A stretch of 39,270 nt of DNA from Mesorhizobium sp. L2C084A000 (GTDB lineage: Bacteria > Pseudomonadota > Alphaproteobacteria > Rhizobiales > Rhizobiaceae). Both the position numbers and the translations under genes were made by a program. Every line of letters starts with the position of its first letter. Within the stretch, counting starts at the first letter, position 1. The notes beneath the pieces are model-generated. The model searched no databases. It had not been told where the DNA came from and worked only from the letters and a program-made list of their open reading frames with translations. Location: assembly GCF_000502875.1 (NCBI RefSeq), contig NZ_AYWX01000009.1, positions 545,899-585,168 on the forward strand, in the 5' to 3' direction. Positions 16,812-25,828 of this stretch are shown piece after piece.

Positions 16812-17566
16812 ACGCCTTTCTCAAAGGCCGTCTCATCGGCGTCGGCACCGGTCCCGGCGACCCCGAACTGCTGACGCTAAAAGCCGCGCGCGTCTTGGCG
16901 GAAGCCGATGTCGTGGCCTATTTCGCCAAGCGCGGCAACAACAGCAACGCGCGTGCCATTGTCGAAGCGCAGTTCCGGCCCGAAATGACGGAATTGCCGC
17001 TGCTCTATCCCGTCACCACCGAAATCGACAAGGACCACGACGATTACCGCTCGCAGATCACGGCCTTCTACGAGGATTCGGCCGAGAAAGTTGCTGAGCA
17101 TCTCCAGGCAGGCAAGATGGTTGCCGTGCTGTCCGAGGGCGACCCGCTTTTCTACGGCTCCTACATGCATCTGCATGTGCGCCTCGCCCATCGTTTTCCG
17201 ACCGAGGTCATTCCCGGCGTCACCGCCATGTCCGGCTGCTGGTCGCAGACTGGTGTTCCGATCGTCCAGGGCGACGATGTGCTGACGGTGCTGCCCGGCA
17301 CGATGAGCGAGTTCGAGCTGACGCGCCGGCTGGCTGACACCGATGCCGCCGTCATCATGAAGGTCGGCCGTAACCTGCCCAAGATCAGGCGGGCGCTGGA
17401 GGCTACGGCCAAGCTGTCGCGCGCCGTCTATGTCGAGCGCGGCACCATGGCCGGCAGCGTGTCGATGAAGCTGGCCGACAAGCCGGACGACAAGGCGCCC
17501 TATTTCGCCATCGTGCTGGTCGCCGGCTGGTCCGGCCGGCCTGGCGTCTTGGGAGCGCAGGCATGA
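16808..17566 (+). CDS. cobI: Precorrin-2 C20-methyltransferase
   Basis: CobI methylates precorrin-2 at C-20 using S-adenosylmethionine to give precorrin-3A. The 252-residue protein begins at a GTG overlapping the cobH stop (GTGA) and reads MNAFLKGRLIGVGTGPGDPE. It contains the tetrapyrrole-methylase motifs GTGPGDPELLTLKA, LSEGDPLFYGSYMH and VIPGVTAMSG. An upstream in-frame start at 16547 would lie within cobH and gives an unrelated Arg/Gly-rich sequence, so it was rejected. It overlaps cobJ by 4 bases. Confidence 0.96.
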   Translation: MNAFLKGRLIGVGTGPGDPELLTLKAARVLAEADVVAYFAKRGNNSNARAIVEAQFRPEMTELPLLYPVTTEIDKDHDDYRSQITAFYEDSAEKVAEHLQAGKMVAVLSEGDPLFYGSYMHLHVRLAHRFPTEVIPGVTAMSGCWSQTGVPIVQGDDVLTVLPGTMSEFELTRRLADTDAAVIMKVGRNLPKIRRALEATAKLSRAVYVERGTMAGSVSMKLADKPDDKAPYFAIVLVAGWSGRPGVLGAQA

Positions 17567-18327
17567 GCGGTCGTCTCACCGTCATCGGCCTTGGCCCCGG
17601 CAATGCCCATCAGGTCACCCCGGAAGCCAGCCGCGCCGTCGCCGAGGCCAAATTCTTTTACGGCTACAAACCCTATCTCGACCGGCTGGAGCTGCGCCCG
17701 GATCAGACCCGCGTCGCTTCCGACAATCGCGAGGAACTCGCCCGCTCCAAGGACGCCTTGATCAAGGCGGCCGAAGGCCACGATGTCGCCGTCGTCTCTG
17801 GTGGCGATCCCGGCGTGTTCGCCATGGCTGCGGCCGTTTGCGAAGCGATCGAGGCCGGCCCGGCCGAATGGCGCGCGGTCGACATCGCCGTCGTGCCCGG
17901 CATCACCGCAATGCTCGCGGTCGCCGCCCGAATCGGCGCGCCGCTCGGCCATGATTTCTGCGCCATCTCGCTGTCCGACAATCTCAAGCCCTGGGAGCTG
18001 ATCGAACTGCGCCTGCTGGCGGCGGCCGGCGCCGGCTTCGTAATCGCACTCTACAATCCCATCAGCAAGGCGCGCCCCTGGCAGCTCGGCCGCGCCTTCG
18101 AATGCCTGGCCGCGATTCTGCCCGGCACCACGCCGGTGATTTTCGGCCGCGCCGCCGGCCGCCCGGACGAGCGCATCGAGGTCACTCTGCTGGCCGATGT
18201 CGAGGCTGAAAAGGCCGACATGGCGACCTGCATCATCATCGGCTCGCCGGAAACAAGGATCATCAAGCGCGCGGAGAAGCCGGCGCTGGTCTACACGCCG
18301 CGTTCGTCCACGGGACGGACAAAATGA
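17563..18327 (+). CDS. cobJ: Precorrin-3B C17-methyltransferase
   Basis: CobJ methylates C-17 and drives ring contraction of precorrin-3B to precorrin-4. The 254-residue protein shows LTVIGLGPGNAHQVTPEA at the N-terminus, VVSGGDPGVFAMAAAVCE, VVPGITAMLA and ALYNPISKARPWQL. The start overlaps the cobI stop. Its last 37 bases overlap the end of the oppositely oriented cobK, so both C-termini are encoded by the same DNA. The C-terminal ARG/Thr-rich tail is not conserved in the family as far as I can judge. Confidence 0.96.
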   Translation: MSGRLTVIGLGPGNAHQVTPEASRAVAEAKFFYGYKPYLDRLELRPDQTRVASDNREELARSKDALIKAAEGHDVAVVSGGDPGVFAMAAAVCEAIEAGPAEWRAVDIAVVPGITAMLAVAARIGAPLGHDFCAISLSDNLKPWELIELRLLAAAGAGFVIALYNPISKARPWQLGRAFECLAAILPGTTPVIFGRAAGRPDERIEVTLLADVEAEKADMATCIIIGSPETRIIKRAEKPALVYTPRSSTGRTK

Positions 18328-19055
18328 TCGATCATCGCGGCGAGTTGTTCGACGGTTTCAGCCGAAGCAACATCCGGCAAAGCCGGCCTGCGGATCATGA
18401 CCAGCTCAATCCCAAGCGCCCGCGCCGCAACGATCTTGCCATAAGTCGCCGCGCCGCCGCTGTTCTTGGACACGATGACATCGATGCGATACTTTTCGAG
18501 CAGCGCGCGTTCCTCCGCCTCACGAAACGGGCCACGGGCCAGAAGATAGCTCGCATCCGGCACGGCAAGCTTGGGCTCGATCGCGTCGACGCTGCGGACG
18601 AGATAATGATGCTGGGGCGCAGCTTCGAAAGCAGCGACCTCTTGCCGGCCCAGCGCCAGGAAAACACGGCGCGGCGCCGGTCCAAGCGCTCGCGCGGCAT
18701 CGCCGGATGTATTGACCTCAGTCCAGCGGTCGCCTTCGACAGGCTCCCAGCCGGGGCGTCGCAGGGCAAGGATCGGCAAACTGGCAATGCGCGCCGCTTG
18801 CGCGGCATTGGCGGAGATTTGCACCGCATAGGGATGCGTGGCGTCGATCAGCAGGTCGGTGCCCGTCTCCCGCAGATAGGCGGCCAGCCCATCGGCACCG
18901 CCAAAGCCTCCGCTTCGCACCGGCACGCCTTGCGCGACCGGGCTTTCAGTGCGGCCAGCCAGCGACAGCGTGACCGAGGCTCGCGCCGCCAGTTTTCCGG
19001 CCAGTTGCCGGGCTTCGGTGGTGCCGCCGAGGATCAGAATGCGGTGGGTCATCAT
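18291..19055 (-). CDS. cobK: Precorrin-6A reductase, antisense within the B12 operon
   Basis: CobK reduces precorrin-6A to precorrin-6B with NADPH. The 254-residue protein starts MMTHRILILGGTTEARQLAG and has TDLLIDATHPYAVQISANA and a VSKNSGGAATYGKI block, all typical. It runs against the rest of the cluster. Its 3' end overlaps cobJ by 37 bases, and its start codon (complement of 19053-19055) overlaps the cobL start codon at 19054-19056. Its promoter must therefore lie inside cobL. Any transcript running from cobJ to cobL is antisense to the whole gene. Confidence 0.95.
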   Translation of the reverse strand: MMTHRILILGGTTEARQLAGKLAARASVTLSLAGRTESPVAQGVPVRSGGFGGADGLAAYLRETGTDLLIDATHPYAVQISANAAQAARIASLPILALRRPGWEPVEGDRWTEVNTSGDAARALGPAPRRVFLALGRQEVAAFEAAPQHHYLVRSVDAIEPKLAVPDASYLLARGPFREAEERALLEKYRIDVIVSKNSGGAATYGKIVAARALGIELVMIRRPALPDVASAETVEQLAAMIDHFVRPVDERGV

Positions 19056-20283
19056 GCCTGCTAGGGGTCAATCGAGCGCCGCCTGGCTCACAATCGTCGG
19101 CATCGGCGAGGACGGTTTAGCGGGTCTCGGCGACGAGGCCAAGCAGCGGATTGCCCAGGCGGAGATCATCTTGGGCGGCAAGCGGCACCTGGCGCTGGTC
19201 GCCTCCTTCGCCAAGGGTGAGGCTCGCACCTGGCCGGTTCCGTTCGATGCTGAGATGCGAGACGTACTCGCCCTTGTAGGCAGGAACGTCTGCGTGCTCG
19301 CTTCCGGCGATCCGTTCTTCCACGGCGTCGGCGCCACCCTCGCCCGCAAGGTCAAGCCGCAGGAGATGCATGTCATCCCCGCACCGTCGGCCGTTTCGCT
19401 GGCGGCCGCGCGCCTTGGCTGGGCGCTGCAGGACATCGAGACCGTCTCGCTGCACGGCCGGCCGCTCGATCTGATCCGGCCGCTGCTGCAGCCAGGCGCG
19501 CGCATTTTGGCACTGACGTCGGATAGCGATGCGCCGGCGGCAATAGCGCGCCTGCTCACCGAACTCGACTTCGGCGCCTCACGACTGACGATCCTGGAGG
19601 CGTTGGGAGGGCCAAGCGAGAGCCAGCGCTCGACCCGCGCCGATGCCTTCGATCTCGAAAACATCCATCCGCTCAACGTGTTGGCGGTCGAAATTGACTC
19701 GGGTCCGGATGCGCGCGTCCTGCCGCTCACATCAGGCCTTGCCGATCATCTGTTCGACCATGACGGCCAGATCACCAAACGCGAGATCCGCGCCGTCACC
19801 CTGTCGGCGCTGGCGCCGCGGCGCGGCGAATTGCTGTGGGACATCGGCGCCGGCTCCGGTTCTATCGGCATCGAATGGATGCTGGCCCATCCTTCGATGC
19901 GCACCATAGCCATCGAGGCCGATCCGATCCGCGCCGCCCGCATTGGCCGCAACGCGGCCGCCTGCGGCGTTCCCGGCCTTGTCGTGGTGGAAGGCAGCGC
20001 CCCCAAGGCGCTTGCCAGGCTGGATACGCCGGACGCGATCTTCATCGGCGGCGGCGGCAGCGATGCCGGTGTCTTGAACGCTGCCATCAAAGCGCTGCGC
20101 ACTGGCGGCCGTCTTGTGGCCAATGCGGTGACGCTGGAGATGGAAGCCTTGCTTCTCGCCCGCCATGTCTCGCTTGGCGGCGATCTCACCCGCATCGCCA
20201 TCTCTCGCGCGTCGCCGGTCGGCGCGATGCAGGCATGGCGGCCAGCCATGCCAGTCACGCATTGGAGCTGGGTGAAGCCATGA
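19054..20283 (+). CDS. cobL: Precorrin-6B C5,15-methyltransferase (decarboxylating)
   Basis: CobL methylates C-5 and C-15 and decarboxylates the C-12 acetate of precorrin-6B. The 409-residue protein is a fusion of a CbiE-like N-terminal domain (WLTIVGIGEDGLAGLGDEA, LASGDPFFHGVGA) and a CbiT-like C-terminal domain (GELLWDIGAGSGSIGIEWML, IEADPIRAARIGRNA). The ATG at 19054 is the only reasonable start, and its codon overlaps the cobK start on the other strand. No good ribosome-binding site is visible. The length agrees with the roughly 413-residue P. denitrificans protein. It overlaps cobE by ATGA. Confidence 0.95.
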   Translation: MPARGQSSAAWLTIVGIGEDGLAGLGDEAKQRIAQAEIILGGKRHLALVASFAKGEARTWPVPFDAEMRDVLALVGRNVCVLASGDPFFHGVGATLARKVKPQEMHVIPAPSAVSLAAARLGWALQDIETVSLHGRPLDLIRPLLQPGARILALTSDSDAPAAIARLLTELDFGASRLTILEALGGPSESQRSTRADAFDLENIHPLNVLAVEIDSGPDARVLPLTSGLADHLFDHDGQITKREIRAVTLSALAPRRGELLWDIGAGSGSIGIEWMLAHPSMRTIAIEADPIRAARIGRNAAACGVPGLVVVEGSAPKALARLDTPDAIFIGGGGSDAGVLNAAIKALRTGGRLVANAVTLEMEALLLARHVSLGGDLTRIAISRASPVGAMQAWRPAMPVTHWSWVKP

Positions 20284-20666
20284 TGGTCGCGGGTATTGGC
20301 AGCCGAAAGGGCGTGAGCGTCGAAGACGTGCTTGCCGCGATCGAAACCGCCCTCGAAGCCTACGGGCTGGCGATGACGGCCCTTTCGGCACTGGCGACTG
20401 CCGAGTTCAAGAAGAATGAAGAAGCGATCGCCGCCGCTAGCCGCGCGCTAAACCTTCCGGTCATCATCGTCGACGACGCGACACTTCAGGCCGCCTCGTC
20501 GGACACGCTCAGCCATTCCGAGCTCTCGCAAGAACTCGCCGGCACACCATCGGTTTCCGAAGCGTCCGCCCTTGCCGTCGCCGGCAAAGGCGCCAGACTG
20601 CTCGGGCCCCGCACGGTGCTCGGCCCGGTCACCTGCGCCATCGCCATCAGCGGAGATGCGCCATGA
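20280..20666 (+). CDS. cobE: Cobalamin biosynthesis protein CobE
   Basis: CobE is a small protein of the aerobic pathway related to the C-terminal part of CbiG; its exact reaction is unclear. The 128-residue protein begins [20 protein letters not shown]. It has the family's IGSRKG motif, then [13 protein letters not shown] [10 protein letters not shown] and the VSEASALA and GPVTCAIA blocks. The start overlaps the cobL stop by 4 bases and the end overlaps cobM by 4 bases. A longer in-frame reading from 19836 lies inside cobL and was rejected. Confidence 0.93.
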   Translation: MMVAGIGSRKGVSVEDVLAAIETALEAYGLAMTALSALATAEFKKNEEAIAAASRALNLPVIIVDDATLQAASSDTLSHSELSQELAGTPSVSEASALAVAGKGARLLGPRTVLGPVTCAIAISGDAP

Positions 20667-21427
20667 CCGTCCACTTCATCGGCGCCGGTCCCGGTGCCGC
20701 CGATCTCATCACGCTGCGCGGCGCTCGGTTGCTGGCGAGCTGCCCGGTCTGCCTGCATGCTGGCTCGATCGTCGCGCCCGAATTGCTGCAGCACTGCGCG
20801 CCGGGGACAGAACTGATCGACACCGCGCCGATGTCGCTCGACGAGATCGAGGCCGAGTATGTCGCGGCCCATAAGGCCGGCCATGATGTCGCCCGTCTCC
20901 ATTCCGGCGACCTGTCGGTGTGGAGCGCTGTTGCCGAGCAGATCCGCCGGCTGGAAAAGCACGGCATCCCTTATACGCTGACGCCCGGCGTCCCCTCTTT
21001 CGCCGCTGCCGCCGCCGCATTGCGCCGCGAGCTGACCATTCCCGAGGTCGCGCAAAGCCTGGTGCTGACCCGCATTTCCGGACGCGCCTCGAAAATGCCG
21101 CCCGGCGAAACGCTGGCCGGCTTCGGCCGCACCGGCGCCACGCTTGCCATTCATCTGGCCATCCACGCCATCGACCGCGTCGTCGCCGAACTGACCCCGC
21201 ATTATGGCGGCGATTGCCCGGTGGCGATCGTCTTCCGCGCCTCCTGGCCGGACGAACGCGTGCTGACCGGCACTCTGGCGACCATCGAAGCGCAGCTCGC
21301 TGCCGACCCGATGGAGCGCACGGCGATCATCTTCGTAGGCCGCTCGTTGGCAGCGGAAGGTTTTGGCGAGAGTTCATTGTACGACGCCCACTATCAGCGG
21401 CGTTTTCGCGGGCGGGACGGATTGTGA
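20663..21427 (+). CDS. cobM: Precorrin-4 C11-methyltransferase
   Basis: CobM methylates C-11 of precorrin-4 to give precorrin-5. The 254-residue protein starts [20 protein letters not shown]. It carries the methylase motifs [35 protein letters not shown] and [12 protein letters not shown], the last being characteristic of CobM/CbiF. It overlaps cobE by ATGA and cobA by GTGA. All family motifs are intact. Confidence 0.96.
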   Translation: MTVHFIGAGPGAADLITLRGARLLASCPVCLHAGSIVAPELLQHCAPGTELIDTAPMSLDEIEAEYVAAHKAGHDVARLHSGDLSVWSAVAEQIRRLEKHGIPYTLTPGVPSFAAAAAALRRELTIPEVAQSLVLTRISGRASKMPPGETLAGFGRTGATLAIHLAIHAIDRVVAELTPHYGGDCPVAIVFRASWPDERVLTGTLATIEAQLAADPMERTAIIFVGRSLAAEGFGESSLYDAHYQRRFRGRDGL

Positions 21428-22242
21428 ACGGCAGCACCAAAAACAACGGCGAAAACGCCACGCTCGAAAAAGCCTTGTCCCGGCTGAATTTCAAGCCGCT
21501 CCGGCTTGAACCGGGCCATGTCTGGCTGGCCGGCGCCGGCCCCGGCGACCCCGGCTGCCTGACCCTGGAAGTGCTGGCGGCTTTGGCCGAGGCGGATGCA
21601 TTGGTCTACGACGCGCTGGTCTCATCGGATGTCGTCGCCGTTGCCGAAAATGCCGAGCTTTTCTTTGCCGGCAAGCGCGGCGGCAAACCGTCGATGAAAC
21701 AGGACGACATCACCGCGCTTTTGGTGCGACTGGCGCGCGACGGCCGCCGCGTCGTCAGGCTGAAGGGCGGCGATCCTTATATTTTTGGCCGTGGCGGCGA
21801 AGAAGCTCTGGCGCTGGCGCGTGAAAACATCCCGTTCCGCGTGCTGCCAGGCCTGACCTCGGGCCTCAGCGCTCTGGCCGCGACCGGCATTCCGGCCACC
21901 ATGCGCGGCATCAACAAGGCGCTGATCCTGGCGACCGGCCACGCCGCTGGCACCGATGACGATCTCGATTGGGCGGCGATCGCCCGCACCGGCCAGCCTG
22001 TCGTCGTCTATATGGGCATGGCCAACCTGCCTTTGATCGCGGCGGCACTGCTCGACGGCGGGCTGGCGCCTTCGACACCGGCGGCAGTGATCGTCGCCGC
22101 GACGACGCCGCAGGAACGAACCGTCGTCGCAACGCTCGCCACCATTGCCGAGAAAGCCGCAGCCGCCGGTCTCGCCTCGCCGGCGCTGATCGTCGTTGGC
22201 GGCATCGTCGCCATGCGCGCGGCCCTTGCGGGGCAAGCATGA
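21424..22242 (+). CDS. cobA: Uroporphyrinogen-III C-methyltransferase
   Basis: This SAM-dependent enzyme methylates uroporphyrinogen III at C-2 and C-7 to precorrin-2, the entry step to corrinoids and also to siroheme. The 272-residue protein starts at a GTG overlapping the cobM stop. It contains [56 protein letters not shown] and [10 protein letters not shown]. There is no CysG oxidase/ferrochelatase domain, so it is the single-function form. About 25 extra residues precede the family core. It overlaps cobB by ATGA. Confidence 0.96.
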   Translation: MNGSTKNNGENATLEKALSRLNFKPLRLEPGHVWLAGAGPGDPGCLTLEVLAALAEADALVYDALVSSDVVAVAENAELFFAGKRGGKPSMKQDDITALLVRLARDGRRVVRLKGGDPYIFGRGGEEALALARENIPFRVLPGLTSGLSALAATGIPATMRGINKALILATGHAAGTDDDLDWAAIARTGQPVVVYMGMANLPLIAAALLDGGLAPSTPAAVIVAATTPQERTVVATLATIAEKAAAAGLASPALIVVGGIVAMRAALAGQA

Positions 22243-23552
22243 CGGCCCGCGCCATCATCATCGGCGCGCCGCGCTCCGGCTCCGGCAAGACCAGTGTCAC
22301 CATCGGCATTTTACGCGCGCTCACCCGGCGCGGGTTGAAAGTGCGCGGCGCCAAATCCGGCCCCGACTATATCGACCCTGGCTTCCACACCGCCGCCACG
22401 GGACTGTCCGGCGTCAATCTGGACAGCTGGGCGATGCCGCCATCGCTGCTCAACGCACTCGCCGCGCAAGCCGCCGACGACACCGATTTCGTCATCCTCG
22501 AAAGCGCCATGGGCCTCTTCGACGGCATTCCGGCCTCGCCGGGGCGCACTGGGTCGGCGGCCGACCTGGCGCGGCTCTATGGCCTGCCGGTGCTGCTGGT
22601 GCTCGACGTCTCCGGCCAGTCGACCACCGCGGCCGCCGTCGCCAAGGGTTTTGCCACCTATGATCCGGACGTGCGCATGGCGGGCGTCGTGCTCAACCGG
22701 CTGGGCAGCGAGCGGCACCGGCGGCTGTCGGGCGACGCCATCGAGGCGATCGGCCTGCCGGTCGTCGGCGCCATCCTGCGCGATCCCTCGCTGAACCTGC
22801 CGGAGCGCCACCTCGGCCTCGTCCAGGCCGGCGAATATGACGACCTGATGGCGCATCTCGACCGGCTGGCCGACATGGCGGAAAAGTCGCTCGACCTCGA
22901 CGCCATCATGGCCCTGGCGACACCCTTCACCCCGGCGCCCGGCAGCTTCGACGACGCGCTGGCGCCGCCCGGCCAGCGCATCGCGTTGGCCGAGGATGCC
23001 GCCTTCACCTTCCTCTATCCACATGTCGCCGCCTACTGGCGCAAGGCGGGTGCGGAAATCGTCCCGTTCTCGCCGCTTGCCGATGAAGCGCCCGACGAGG
23101 CTTGCGATGTCTGCTGGCTGCCCGGCGGCTATCCCGAGCTACACGCCGGCAAGCTCGCCGCCGCCGCGAATTTCCGCGCCGGGATGGCGCGTTTTGCAGC
23201 AACAAAGCCCATCCATGGCGAGTGCGGTGGCTTCATGGTGCTGGGCGAAGCGCTGGAGGACGCATCGGGCGAAACGCATGCGATGCTCGGCCTGCTCGGC
23301 CATGCCACCAGCTTCGCCAGGCGCAAGATGAATCTCGGCTACCGCGAGGCGCGGTTGCGCGCCGACTGCCCGCTGGGCTCACAAGGCGCGCTGATCCGCG
23401 GCCACGAATTCCACTATGCGCAGATGACGGCGACAGGCAATGACGAGCCGTTGGCCGACCTCGCCGACGGCCAGGGCAATCCGATCGGCGCCTCGGGCTA
23501 TCGGCGCGGCCATGTCAGCGGCACCTTCTTCCACGCGATTGCGAGGGGCTAG
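22239..23552 (+). CDS. cobB: Hydrogenobyrinic acid a,c-diamide synthase (glutamine-hydrolysing)
   Basis: CobB amidates the a and c carboxylates of hydrogenobyrinic acid, making the substrate of CobNST. The 437-residue protein has a P-loop-like ATPase domain (IIIGAPRSGSGKTSVTIGIL, SGPDYIDPGFHTAATG). It also has a C-terminal triad glutaminase domain with the nucleophile in HGECGGFMVLGEAL and a terminal His block RGHEFHYAQM. The start overlaps the cobA stop by 4 bases. A longer in-frame start at 21969 is inside cobA and was rejected. It ends 3 bases before cobV. Confidence 0.96.
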   Translation: MTARAIIIGAPRSGSGKTSVTIGILRALTRRGLKVRGAKSGPDYIDPGFHTAATGLSGVNLDSWAMPPSLLNALAAQAADDTDFVILESAMGLFDGIPASPGRTGSAADLARLYGLPVLLVLDVSGQSTTAAAVAKGFATYDPDVRMAGVVLNRLGSERHRRLSGDAIEAIGLPVVGAILRDPSLNLPERHLGLVQAGEYDDLMAHLDRLADMAEKSLDLDAIMALATPFTPAPGSFDDALAPPGQRIALAEDAAFTFLYPHVAAYWRKAGAEIVPFSPLADEAPDEACDVCWLPGGYPELHAGKLAAAANFRAGMARFAATKPIHGECGGFMVLGEALEDASGETHAMLGLLGHATSFARRKMNLGYREARLRADCPLGSQGALIRGHEFHYAQMTATGNDEPLADLADGQGNPIGASGYRRGHVSGTFFHAIARG

Positions 23553-23555
23553 AGC

Positions 23556-24332
23556 ATGAAGTTCAAGAATCTGGCCCTTTCACCGCGGCAGGTCGTCGAC
23601 GACATCGCGCTTTGCCTGGTCTTCTTCACAAGGCTGCCGCTGCCCGTTTTCGATTTTCGCGGCCGCAGCCTTGCCGCCGCGATCTGGGCAGCCCCCATTG
23701 CCGGACTTGTCGTCGGCCTGATCGGCGCCATCGTCTTCGCCACGGCGGAACGGTTTGGGCTGGCCATGGGGCCGGCGGCCGCACTTGCGCTTGTGGCAAC
23801 CGTGCTCACCACCGGCTGCCTGCATGAGGACGGGCTATCCGACGTCGCCGACGGCTTTGGCGGCGGCAAATCACGCGGCCGCAAACTCGAGATCATGCGC
23901 GACAGCCGCATCGGCGCCTATGGTGCGGCGGCGCTGGGCCTGTCGCTGCTGATCCGCTGGAGCGCGCTGTCGGAACTCGTCGACCCTACACAGGCCCTGT
24001 TCGCCCTCCTGGCCGCGCACGCGGCCTCGCGCGGCCTGATCGGCGCCTTCATGCACCTCTTGCCCCCAGCGCGGGTCGACGGCCTCTCGGCCGACGCCGG
24101 CACCGTCTCGCAGGAAACCGCCATGGCCGGCGCCGTGCTCGGCGCGATCCTGCTGCTGCTGCTCGGGCTGGGCGGCGCCGTTTTCGCGCTCATCCTGCTT
24201 GGCCTGCTGTTTGCCGCCTTCCGTGTCCTTTGCCTCAATCAGATCGGCGGCCAGACCGGCGACACGATCGGCGCCTTGCAGCAGGCAAGCGAGATCGCGG
24301 TGCTGCTCGTCGCTTCCGTAGCGCTTTCCTGA
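23556..24332 (+). CDS. cobV: Adenosylcobinamide-GDP ribazoletransferase (cobalamin synthase)
   Basis: This inner-membrane enzyme joins adenosylcobinamide-GDP to alpha-ribazole, the last assembly step. It is called CobV in P. denitrificans and CobS in enterobacteria. The 258-residue protein has the signature HEDGLSDVADGFGGG near residue 90 and EIMRDSRIGAYG near 111. It has several hydrophobic helices, including an almost pure Ala/Leu/Ile segment around 190-220. It follows cobB by 3 bases and ends in a tandem-repeat spacer before cobU. The stop codon lies inside the first repeat unit. Confidence 0.94.
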   Translation: MKFKNLALSPRQVVDDIALCLVFFTRLPLPVFDFRGRSLAAAIWAAPIAGLVVGLIGAIVFATAERFGLAMGPAAALALVATVLTTGCLHEDGLSDVADGFGGGKSRGRKLEIMRDSRIGAYGAAALGLSLLIRWSALSELVDPTQALFALLAAHAASRGLIGAFMHLLPPARVDGLSADAGTVSQETAMAGAVLGAILLLLLGLGGAVFALILLGLLFAAFRVLCLNQIGGQTGDTIGALQQASEIAVLLVASVALS

Positions 24333-24364
24333 TCCCTTGGCCTGATCCCTTGGCCTGATTCCTT
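24329..24364 (+). repeat. 13-bp tandem repeat between cobV and cobU
   Basis: The unit CTGATCCCTTGGC occurs twice exactly (24329-24341 and 24342-24354), followed by a partial third copy, CTGATTCCTT (24355-24364). The first unit includes the cobV stop codon. The repeat lies just before a CGGAG ribosome-binding site for cobU. Its number could vary between strains by slippage. No function is evident. Confidence 0.85.
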
Positions 24365-24382
24365 TTCGGAGACTTTGCCCCC

Positions 24383-25393
24383 ATGCCCTTCAAATCGCTT
24401 AGTGAATTGCGCGCCGCCTGCCTCGACCTGCCGGCCGGCAGCGATGCCGCGGCCAATGCGGTCGTCCGCCGCCAGGACACGCTGACCAAGCCGCAAGGCA
24501 GCCTTGGTCGGCTGGAGACGATCGCCGCCTGGCTGGCGCGCTGGCAGGGCCGCGACATGCCGAAACTCGACCGCGTAAAAGTCTTCGTCTTCGCCGGCAA
24601 CCACGGCGTCACCGCGCAAGGCGTGTCGGCCTATCCCTCGGAAGTCACCGTGCAGATGGTGGCGAACTTCGCCGGCGGCGGTGCCGCCATCAACCAGCTT
24701 GCCCGCATGGCCGGCGCCGAACTCGACGTCATCCCGCTCGATCTCGACCATCCGACCGGCGACTTCACGCAAGGGCCAGCGATGGATGAGAAAGCTTTTC
24801 TCGCCGCCGTCTCGGCCGGCTACGACGCGGTGACGAAAGACATCGACCTGATCTGCTTCGGCGAAATGGGCATCGGCAACACGACGCCGGCGGCTGCCAT
24901 CTCAGCAGCCCTGTTCGGCGGCGGTGCGGAAAAATGGACCGGACGCGGTACCGGTGTCGATGACGCCGGGCTGAAGCGCAAGGTGGTCGCCATCGAAGCC
25001 GGCCTGAAGCGCCACGCTGCCGCCTTCGCCGATCCGCTGACTATCGCCGCAGCACTCGGCGGCCGCGAACTCGCTGCCATCTTCGGCGCGACGCTGGCCG
25101 CCCGGCATCTCGGCATACCCGTGCTGCTCGACGGCTTCGTCTGCACCGCCGCCGCAGCCCCGTTGGCAAAGCTGCACCCGGCCGGGCTTGCCCACACAAT
25201 CGCCGCACACGTCTCGGCCGAATCCGGCCACCGTGGCCTGCTGGAAGCGCTCGGCCTGCCGCCGCTGCTCGATCTCGGCATGCGGCTCGGCGAAGGCTCC
25301 GGCGCGTGTCTGGCCGTCAACATCGTGCGCTCGGCGCTGGAGTGCCATGCCCGCATGGCAAGTTTTGCAGAAGCGGGTGTTTCGGAGAAGTAG
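24383..25393 (+). CDS. cobU: Nicotinate-nucleotide-dimethylbenzimidazole phosphoribosyltransferase
   Basis: This enzyme makes alpha-ribazole phosphate for the lower ligand of B12. It is CobU in P. denitrificans and CobT in enterobacteria. The 336-residue protein begins MPFKSLSELRAACLDLP. It has FAGNHGVTAQGVSAYPSEVT, CFGEMGIGNTTPAAAISAAL and GGRELAAIFGATLAAR, and ends with the catalytic-region EGSGACLAVNIVRSALE. CGGAG lies about 11 bases upstream of the ATG. It is the last gene of the B12 cluster, followed by about 250 bp without a gene. Confidence 0.96.
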   Translation: MPFKSLSELRAACLDLPAGSDAAANAVVRRQDTLTKPQGSLGRLETIAAWLARWQGRDMPKLDRVKVFVFAGNHGVTAQGVSAYPSEVTVQMVANFAGGGAAINQLARMAGAELDVIPLDLDHPTGDFTQGPAMDEKAFLAAVSAGYDAVTKDIDLICFGEMGIGNTTPAAAISAALFGGGAEKWTGRGTGVDDAGLKRKVVAIEAGLKRHAAAFADPLTIAAALGGRELAAIFGATLAARHLGIPVLLDGFVCTAAAAPLAKLHPAGLAHTIAAHVSAESGHRGLLEALGLPPLLDLGMRLGEGSGACLAVNIVRSALECHARMASFAEAGVSEK

Positions 25394-25588
25394 GTATCCA
25401 ACCCCCGTATCGACCGACAAAGAAGCCGTTGTCACGACAAAGGAAGCATCTTCCGGCATCGGCGATTCTCAACCGGGGAAAAGAGCATTGCTTTTCGATT
25501 CGGCCGGTTTCTGAGCCGCATTTTTCAACGCGGCTGAATCGCCACGAGATCCGGATAGCGGTTGAAGAATCACGGCCAGACGCATGCC

Positions 25589-25611
25589 CGAGACGCGCCA
25601 AACGCGTCTCG
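25589..25611 (-). terminator. Possible stem-loop terminator downstream of tRNA-Lys
   Basis: A perfect 9-bp stem, CGAGACGCG at 25589-25597 and CGCGTCTCG at 25603-25611, encloses a 5-nt loop. It lies about 35 bp beyond the tRNA 3' end in the direction of tRNA transcription, and about 195 bp after cobU. There is no good T-run on either side, so termination is plausible but not assured. A second weak hairpin (AGCCGC 25514-25519, GCGGCT 25530-25535) lies nearer cobU. Nothing else is seen in 25394-25646. Confidence 0.4.
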
Positions 25612-25646
25612 CTTTCAGGGTCTTTCCACCAACTCTTCTAGGAATT

Positions 25647-25722
<76 letters not shown>

Positions 25723-25828
25723 ACTCGGCCGGCAAAAACCGGCGTTGGCGGGCATATAGCCGCCACCACCGGTCCTGTCCAGCCCTGCCGGAATCATTTC
25801 CCGACAAATCGACCGAGCATGCGTTCGA

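Noticed and set aside
19836..20279. A longer form of CobE starting inside cobL
   Set aside because: The extra part is Arg/His-rich sequence in the wrong frame of the CbiT-like domain; the ATGA overlap at 20280 is the natural start.
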